A stretch of DNA of 56,289 bases from Bog-950 sp964493695 (GTDB lineage Bacteria > Bacteroidota > Bacteroidia > Chitinophagales > LD1). Where the stretch lies: positions 1 to 56,289 of the forward strand of contig CAZBPG010000016.1 of NCBI GenBank assembly GCA_964493695.1, written 5' to 3'. The notes below the pieces were generated by a model that ran no database searches, was not told the origin of the DNA, and was given only the letters and a program-made list of their open reading frames with translations. Within the stretch, counting starts at the first letter, position 1. Each line of letters starts with the position of its first letter. The translations under genes were made by a program, and so were the position numbers. This document shows, piece after piece, positions 51,550 to 56,289 of this stretch.

Positions 51550-52650
51550 TTAATGATGTGGTTCTTCTACCGCGCTGCCAAAATACATAGCACTTAACAG
51601 CACAAATACATACGCCTGTAAAAACGCCACCAATAGTTCCAGGCAACCCATAAATACGGTAAAGGCTACTGATACTATACTTACACCGAACCCTGCTCCG
51701 GTACTCATTTCGCCAAAAATGAAAATGAGGGCGAAGAACGAAAGAGCAATGATGTGACCGGCTGTCATGTTAGCGAACAATCGTATCATTAATACGCCCG
51801 GTCTCAGTATTACTCCAAAAAGTTCAATTGGCGTAAGTATAATTAGTACCCACTTTGGCACTCCCGGCATTGCAATAATATGGTGCCAATAGTGTTTGTT
51901 TCCGTTGAAAGTAGTAATGATAAAGGTAATAGCTGCAAGCACCAGGGTAAAAGTAATGTTACCGGTAAGGTTAGCACCACCGGGAATAAACGGTACAAGA
52001 CCTAATAAGTTGTTGAACAGAATTAAAAAGAATACGGTTAACAAGTAAGGAACAAACTTCTCGTATTTGGCGCCAATGCTTGGCTTGGCTACTTCATCGC
52101 GAATGAAGATGATAAGCGGCTCCAGAAAACTCTGCAAACCTTTGGGTGCCTGGTTCGGGTTCTTTTTGTAAGCAGCGGCCACTGATAAGAATGCCCAAAG
52201 CAACACAGCAACACTGAAAAAAAGCGTAGCCACGTTTTTAGTAATAGAAATATCAATAATGCTGGCGGTAACTTCTTCGTCTACCTCACCTGCTTCGTTT
52301 ACCGCTACTACATGCTGCTCTTCTAACTTATAACCGTTGTAGGCCGCATGGCCGTGCTCAAATTTGCTGCTCAGGAAACAATCGAAACCGCGGCTGGAAT
52401 AAAGAATAACCGGAAGCGGAAGTGATACAGCGTTATGGCCTTCCCCCAGAATGTGCCAGTCGTGTGCATCGCTGATGTGCTCGATAATCATTTTACCGGC
52501 ATCGAATTTTGTTTCGGTTTTGTGTTCGGTGGCGTGTTCAGTAGTATGCCCGGTTTCTTCGGCAAAAGCGGTAAGCGAAAACGAAGCTAACAGAACGGTG
52601 AAAACCGCTGTGAGCGTGTGTTTGAAGTATGTTATTGGAGTATTCTGCAT
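51550..52650 (-). CDS. atpB: F-type ATP synthase subunit a
   Basis: Subunit a forms the proton path next to the c-ring. I start at 52650 (MQNTPITYFKHTL) because it gives a membrane helix/signal (LTAVFTVLLASFSLTAFA); a frame to 52791 has an improbable N-terminus that runs through an intergenic palindrome. The 366-residue product is long for the family: after the signal comes a His/Glu-rich periplasmic extension (EETGHTTEHATEHKTE), typical of Bacteroidota AtpB. The conserved Arg lies in VLMIRLFANMTAGHIIALSF and a late ELLVAFLQAYVFVLL helix carries the partner residues. Confidence 0.94.
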   Translation of the reverse strand: MQNTPITYFKHTLTAVFTVLLASFSLTAFAEETGHTTEHATEHKTETKFDAGKMIIEHISDAHDWHILGEGHNAVSLPLPVILYSSRGFDCFLSSKFEHGHAAYNGYKLEEQHVVAVNEAGEVDEEVTASIIDISITKNVATLFFSVAVLLWAFLSVAAAYKKNPNQAPKGLQSFLEPLIIFIRDEVAKPSIGAKYEKFVPYLLTVFFLILFNNLLGLVPFIPGGANLTGNITFTLVLAAITFIITTFNGNKHYWHHIIAMPGVPKWVLIILTPIELFGVILRPGVLMIRLFANMTAGHIIALSFFALIFIFGEMSTGAGFGVSIVSVAFTVFMGCLELLVAFLQAYVFVLLSAMYFGSAVEEPHH

Positions 52651-52736
52651 GACCTTTTTTGAAAAAGCGGTGCAAACATAAAAGAATATGGGAATTGAAG
52701 AAATGACAGCAGTAAATAGTTGGAAGAAAAGCTGCG

Positions 52737-52792
52737 AACCTGCCTGCGGCAGGCAGGTTACTCGAGTGGTTGCAGGTGATAACACCTGCAAC
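52737..52792. repeat. Two palindromes between kdsA and atpB
   Basis: AACCTGCCTGC-g-GCAGGCAGGTT (52737-52759) and GTTGCAGGTG-ataa-CACCTGCAAC (52769-52792) are perfect hairpins. Being just after the kdsA stop on the minus strand, the second may end kdsA transcripts, although no strong U-tract follows. Confidence 0.65.
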
Positions 52793-52807
52793 GGCTAACG
52801 GTAAAAC

Positions 52808-53596
52808 CTAAACCTCAACAGCATTCCGAATGCGGACGCACTTTTCTAAAAGCCTTTCCAGTTCGCTCAGCGGCAACATGTTGGCGCCATCGCTCAGTGC
52901 CGATTTCGGGTCGGGGTGAGTTTCAATAAACAAACCATCTGCACCAACTGCCGTTGCCGCAGCGCATAATGTTTCAATAAACTCGGGTTTGCCGCCTGTA
53001 ATGCCTGCCGCTGTGTTAGGCTGTTGTAAACTATGCGTAGCATCCAGTATTACCGGCACAGCAAACTGCTGCATCAGCGGAATGTTGCGAAAGTCTACTA
53101 TCAGGTCGTTGTAGCCGAAAGTGGTTCCCCGCTCGGTAAGCAGTATGTTTTGGTTGCCCGTGCTCCTCACCTTCTCCACCGCAAAGCCCATACTGTGCGA
53201 AGAAGCAAACTGCCCCTTTTTAATGTTTACACCCTTTCCGCTTTTGCCGGCAGCCAGCAGCAAATCGGTTTGGCGGCAGAGGAAAGAAGGTATCTGCAGA
53301 TAATCTGCCACGGCAGCCACTTCGTTTACCTCGTGCGTTTCGTGCACATCGGTAAGCACCGGTATGCCGAAATGGTTTTTTACTTCCGCCAGAATGCCCA
53401 GCGCTTTATCGAAAGCTATACCGGTGAAGGATTGAACACTGGTGCGGTTCGCCTTTTTAAACGAACTTTTGAAAATATACTGCACATCCAGTTTACGGCA
53501 CAGGGCAGCAACAGTCTCCGCTACTTCAAAACAAACTTCTTTGTTTTCGATAGCACAGGGGCCGGAGATAAGTATCAGTTTTTTTTTCGTAGTCAT
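52808..53596 (-). CDS. kdsA: 3-deoxy-8-phosphooctulonate synthase
   Basis: Condenses phosphoenolpyruvate with arabinose 5-phosphate to give KDO 8-phosphate for lipid A core synthesis. The 262-residue protein has the family signatures ISGPCAIENKE, FKSSFKKANRTSVQSFTG (about residues 41-58) and FIETHPDPKSALSDGANMLPL (about residues 225-245). It lies 13 bp downstream of a kdsD-like gene on the same strand, so the enzyme and the maker of its substrate are likely coupled. Confidence 0.96.
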   Translation of the reverse strand: MTTKKKLILISGPCAIENKEVCFEVAETVAALCRKLDVQYIFKSSFKKANRTSVQSFTGIAFDKALGILAEVKNHFGIPVLTDVHETHEVNEVAAVADYLQIPSFLCRQTDLLLAAGKSGKGVNIKKGQFASSHSMGFAVEKVRSTGNQNILLTERGTTFGYNDLIVDFRNIPLMQQFAVPVILDATHSLQQPNTAAGITGGKPEFIETLCAAATAVGADGLFIETHPDPKSALSDGANMLPLSELERLLEKCVRIRNAVEV

Positions 53597-53609
53597 GATT
53601 GACGGACAG

Positions 53610-54197
53610 TTATTTTTTAGTTCCTAAGTAACCTCCGTGGTGCCGCTTTAGAAATTCCTCGCGGGTAAAACCTATTTCTTCCATTACCAGCACACACAGC
53701 ACATCGCCCAGGGCCAGCATGGCGGTGGTAGAGGAGGTGGGTGCCATACCCAGCGAGCAAGCCTCTTCTACCCTGCCTATAGAAAGCGCCACATCGCTCA
53801 TCTTAGCCAAATCTGAATCGAGATGGGCGGTAACGGTAATTACTTTAAAAGCCGAAGTATGAAGGGCGCGGGCAAGCTGAACCAACTCTACCGACTCGCG
53901 GGTTTTACCCGAGTTGGAAAAAATGAGCAGCACATCGGTATCGCCAATTAAACCAAGGTCGCCATGCTGGGCCTCACCGGGGTGCAAAAACACAGCCGGT
54001 GTACCGGTAGACGAAAAAGTAGCCGCTGTTTTACGCGCTATAATTCCCGCCTTGCCTATACCGCTGCAAATTACTTTGCCTTTTAAACCGGCCAGCAGGT
54101 CAACCGCCTTCAGCAGGCTTTCGTTTACCGGAATGTTTTTTACCGCTTCGCTTTCTGCTGTAAGAATTTCGTGCGCGCGTGTAAGTTTATCTGCCAT
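53610..54197 (-). CDS. Arabinose 5-phosphate isomerase-like, SIS domain only (KdsD-like)
   Basis: Expected to interconvert ribulose 5-phosphate and arabinose 5-phosphate for the adjacent kdsA. The 195-residue product has the complete SIS domain: ICSGIGKAGIIARKTAATFSSTG, HPGEAQHGDLG, LLIFSNSGKTRESV and a late SLGMAPTSSTTAMLALGDVL. It ends FLKRHHGGYLGTKK, exactly where the two CBS domains of classical KdsD (about 320 residues) would start. The frame ends naturally, with kdsA 13 bp on, so this is a single-domain form and not an obvious frameshift. Its start at 54197 gives MADKLTRAHEILTAE. Confidence 0.88.
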   Translation of the reverse strand: MADKLTRAHEILTAESEAVKNIPVNESLLKAVDLLAGLKGKVICSGIGKAGIIARKTAATFSSTGTPAVFLHPGEAQHGDLGLIGDTDVLLIFSNSGKTRESVELVQLARALHTSAFKVITVTAHLDSDLAKMSDVALSIGRVEEACSLGMAPTSSTTAMLALGDVLCVLVMEEIGFTREEFLKRHHGGYLGTKK

Positions 54198-54280
54198 AGT
54201 AATTGATACAACGGCAAATGCCGTTTATATTTCGAATACGGCACGAAGAAAGAATATTTGTGAATATATTTTGTTTCAAC

Positions 54281-54313
54281 ACCGATGCCATTGCTTTAAG
54301 CGATGGCATCGGT
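54281..54313. repeat. 33-bp near-perfect palindrome upstream of kdsD-like gene
   Basis: ACCGATGCCAT and ATGGCATCGGT flank a centre that is itself nearly self-complementary (GCTT-t-AAGC). It lies about 85 bp upstream of the kdsD-like start. Confidence 0.6.
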
Positions 54314-54319
54314 AAATGT

Positions 54320-54349
54320 TTGAAAACGGAAGAAAGTAAATTTTGAAAG
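54320..54349. repeat. Second copy of the shared 30-bp sequence
   Basis: Matches 13720-13750 (core AAAACGGAAGAAAGTAAA) with one T fewer in the T-run. See the entry there. Confidence 0.5.
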
Positions 54350-54424
54350 CCACGAATTGCACGAATTACACAAATTAGAAAAGCCCCTCCCGGACAATGC
54401 CATTAAGCTAAGAAAGTTCGACAC

Positions 54425-54488
54425 AAACTGGTTCGAGCGTCCGCTCGGACATATTGCTTTCGCACAAGCGGACGCTCGCGCGAGTTGG
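54425..54488. repeat. 64-bp perfect direct repeat, first copy
   Basis: Begins AAACTGGTTCGAGCG and ends GCGAGTTGG. Inside, CGAGCGTCCGCT and AGCGGACGCTCG are complementary, so each copy can fold. The second copy is at 54643-54706. Confidence 0.85.
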
Positions 54489-54642
54489 TGAAGATATGCA
54501 AAATGAAACCAGGAGAGCAAAGCAAAACAGGTTTCGCTCTTGTTTCTGTATTTGTGTTTGAACGCGAAGGGCAGAAGTATATCAGCCACGATTATCTGTT
54601 TATGCTGATGCCCTTGCTATCTGCCCAGCGTTAAAGTCTTAA

Positions 54643-54706
54643 AAACTGGTTCGAGCGTCCGCTCGGACATATTGCTTTCGCACAAGCGGACGCTCGCGCG
54701 AGTTGG
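54643..54706. repeat. 64-bp perfect direct repeat, second copy
   Basis: Identical over 64 bp to 54425-54488, 218 bp away. Identity at this spacing suggests a recent copy or ongoing gene conversion. No gene lies between the copies. Confidence 0.85.
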
Positions 54707-54743
54707 GTCGGATTTTTATAGCCAATCATTAGCTGTAAACATC

Positions 54744-54920
54744 CGACTCCGAAGGAGTCGAACACAATTAGCCCTAACTTAACAGCATTACCTTGCGGGG
54801 CTTTCTTGTTTCAGTGCTGGTGTAAAATACACCATCCTTTGGTGCATTTTACACCACAAATAATTTGCAAATCTTGTTTATGCCGTTTTGGCGTTAGGGA
54901 ACAGCCCTGCCAGGGCTGTT
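54744..54920. repeat. Cluster of three further palindromes
   Basis: CGACTCC-gaa-GGAGTCG (54744-54760), a larger inverted repeat GGTGTAAAAT ... ATTTTACACC (54819-54855) and AACAGCCCTG-c-CAGGGCTGTT (54900-54920). Together with 54281-54706 they fill the gene-free spacer 54198-54939. The last one is directly after the stop of the 311-aa paralogue 2 and may act as its terminator. Confidence 0.7.
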
Positions 54921-54939
54921 AATCCGAACCGGTAACCGC

Positions 54940-55875
54940 TTAACTAAACATCATATCAGGCACATTAATGTTAATGCCATCGGTATGGTCGGGTATGTTT
55001 ACGGTTTGCTCTATGCGGCTGCCGGCAGGGTACGAGGCCACGATGGTTACATCGCCCAGTATAACGGTATCAATTGTATAGCGGCCTTCGCTGTTGGTGA
55101 TGGTTTCGGCACCGGTTTCTTCAATTTCAATGTTGGCACCTGCGGCCGGTGTGCCATCGCTGTTTTTTACTAAACCGCTAAGAGTGGCGGGTATGCCATC
55201 GGTAGCATATACTACACCCCAGTGGCGGCAGTTGGCGCGTTTGCTTTCGGGTGCTTCGCTGCCGTAGGTACTTTCCACCTCGTCCCATATTTTTTTAATC
55301 AGGTCATCTATTACATCTTCGTTTAAATCGTCAATCAGTTCCTGTTTAGCATCCAGGTCATCGGCTAAGTTGCTGTGCTCCATCAGCAGGGTTTCCATAG
55401 TGCCCAGCGCTGTGTTTACTTCGGCAGCATCGGGATTAGCCATAGCCACACCGCCCGCCAGCAGGCGCGCTGCATCGCCATCTACTATATAGTGCCCCCA
55501 TAGTTGCACATTATCTTCGCTGTCCATATTAGGCAGGGCATCGCTGTCGGTTTCTAAATGGTAAAACGAACGGTGACCTGCCGGATATTTGCCGCGCACC
55601 ACCCCAAAATTGAACACCTGTATAAAGTGGCTGTTGTAATGGCGGCACTCTATCACCGCTATGTCCTTTACGGCAGTTTTGGTATTGTACAGCGCCTTGG
55701 TATTGGCGGAGTTTTGCATGGCGGTGTTGTAAATTGGTGCATTGACGGTTAGCGCGTTGGCGGTGCTTACCTTTAAAACATCGTTGCCGGGCGTGGCGGT
55801 GTTCTTGTCGCGGGCCTTGTTCAAAGCCTTTTGGCGCGAAATGTTTGTTTTGGGACGTCTGATGGAAATACTCAT
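54940..55875 (-). CDS. 311-aa protein with C-terminal carboxypeptidase-regulatory-like domain (paralogue 2)
   Basis: Paralogue of 39445-40380, same length. Shared landmarks are a basic N-terminus (SRQKALNKARDKN), HFIQVFNFGVVRG, HRSFYHLE, GDAARLLAGGVAMANP, IWDEVESTYGSEAPESKR and HWGVVYATDG. The C-terminal domain (ATLSGLVKNSDGTPAAGANIEIEE, ITNSEGRYTIDTVILGD, NIPDHTDGININV) is the CarboxypepD_reg-like sandwich. No signal peptide, lipobox or membrane helix is present. Similarity is clear in the first 230 residues but the two proteins differ widely elsewhere, so the duplication is old. The 42-bp array 2 begins about 75 bp upstream. Function unknown. Confidence 0.75.
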   Translation of the reverse strand: MSISIRRPKTNISRQKALNKARDKNTATPGNDVLKVSTANALTVNAPIYNTAMQNSANTKALYNTKTAVKDIAVIECRHYNSHFIQVFNFGVVRGKYPAGHRSFYHLETDSDALPNMDSEDNVQLWGHYIVDGDAARLLAGGVAMANPDAAEVNTALGTMETLLMEHSNLADDLDAKQELIDDLNEDVIDDLIKKIWDEVESTYGSEAPESKRANCRHWGVVYATDGIPATLSGLVKNSDGTPAAGANIEIEETGAETITNSEGRYTIDTVILGDVTIVASYPAGSRIEQTVNIPDHTDGININVPDMMFS

Positions 55876-55950
55876 AGTTGTTAAATTTTAAGGTTAAAAA
55901 TTGGGATACTAAACTTTTGCGTAACTAATTGATTTTCTAGCCGGATGGTG

Positions 55951-56160
55951 CCTCCCGCTTGAGCGGGAAGAGGTATCCGGATCTGTCGGAGGCCTCCCGC
56001 TTGAGCGGGAAGAGGTATCCTGTTCTGTCGGAGGCCTCCCGCTTGAGCGGTAAGTGGTGTACAGATCCGGAGGGTAGTTGCCGCTATAGCGGCAAGCCGC
56101 AGAAAGATCCGGATAGTTGCTCCCGCTACAGCGGGAGGTGTCCGATTGGTCGGTAACCGG
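55951..56160. repeat. 42-bp tandem array 2 (5 units)
   Basis: Units at 55951, 55993, 56035, 56077 and 56119, exactly 42 bp each. Each has a hairpin with changes on both arms that keep it paired: CCCGCTTGAGCGGG, CCGCTATAGCGG, CCCGCTACAGCGGG. The first two units are nearly identical; the others diverge. On the minus strand an 89-codon open frame (TTG at 56178 to a stop at 55909) reads 14-residue repeats (for example RSSGRPPTEQDTSS) and ends 33 bp before paralogue 2. Whether it is translated is unknown. Confidence 0.92.
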
Positions 56161-56180
56161 CCACCGGTTGTTTTTCAAAG
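56152..56180. repeat. Array 2 end cap shared with array 1
   Basis: GGTAACCGGCCACCGGTT then TTTTTCAA, preceded by GGTC, matching 14356-14385. The sequence beyond it to the window end (56181-56289) is AT-rich, contains a small AACGAG/CTCGTT hairpin, and has no supported gene. Confidence 0.85.
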
Positions 56181-56289
56181 AACATTTTGATGCGGCAAAG
56201 ATGTATTTGAAACGAGCAGATTTTCTCGTTTTTATTGATATAATACTTCGGACAAAATTTTAGTCAACTTACGTGAATGTTGTTGAGTA

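Noticed and set aside
54296..54589. 97-aa minus-strand frame in the palindrome cluster
   Set aside because: It runs through hairpins and one copy of the 64-bp repeat, has no domain features, and is not preserved at the second copy.
1..56289. tRNA or rRNA genes, integrase, transposase, phage genes
   Set aside because: None was recognised on either strand by eye; a covariance-model tRNA search would be decisive for small RNAs.

Overview
The window looks like chromosomal DNA of a Bacteroidota bacterium, probably a Chitinophagales/Saprospiria-like aerobe. Supporting signs are a type IX secretion C-terminal sorting domain, a PorW/SprE-like TPR lipoprotein, a DUF4293 membrane protein, an alternative complex III (act) operon fused to a cytochrome oxidase operon, sigma-ABfr-type promoters (TTG ... 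TAnnTTTG), and palindromic intergenic repeats of kinds common in that phylum. Two runs of exactly 100 N (38897-38996 and 40577-40676) sit inside tandem repeats, so this is a draft scaffold whose true repeat lengths are unknown.

Layout. 1-11.3 kb: uvrC, a T9SS cargo protein, PBP1A, a PorW/SprE-like lipoprotein, then divergently an M23 peptidase, a bactofilin and an AtpI/AtpZ-like protein (cell envelope). 11.4-17.2 kb: small secreted or hypothetical proteins, a collagen-like protein, a CWC protein, an OmpA-like lipoprotein, a VF530 protein, and a metzincin-motif protein with a C-terminal outer-membrane-barrel-like region. 17.5-32.1 kb: one long respiratory operon, actABCDEF-coxB-coxA-ctaB-coxC-coxC2-cox4, which should move electrons from menaquinol through alternative complex III to an aa3-type oxidase; it ends at a strong terminator. 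32.5-38.5 kb: FucP-like transporter, DUF4293, thiolase, clostripain-family protease and a partner protein. 38.7-41.8 kb: repeat-rich accessory region. 41.8-49.8 kb: hypothetical proteins, a pentein-like protein, truA, an ABC exporter, serC, a DinB-like protein. 49.9-54.2 kb (minus strand): kdsD-like and kdsA upstream of atpB-E-F-H. 54.2-56.3 kb: palindrome-rich spacer, then a second accessory locus.

The most unusual content is a family of strictly 42-bp tandem arrays at three places (13894-14355, 40459-40765, 55951-56160). They look related in sequence. Two arrays end in the same cap (GGTAACCGGCCACCGGTT). Two lie directly upstream, in the same orientation, of paralogous 311-residue proteins that have no signal peptide yet carry a C-terminal carboxypeptidase-regulatory-like domain. 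Forty-two bp is four turns of B-DNA and also 14 codons. This array-plus-protein module is my best candidate for an undescribed system; its function is unknown.

Other points: a heptamer minisatellite next to one of these loci, twin promoters with fixed spacing in front of a 75-residue LuxR-type regulator and a lipoprotein, a terminator between atpE and atpF, and an F-ATPase operon that stops after atpH.
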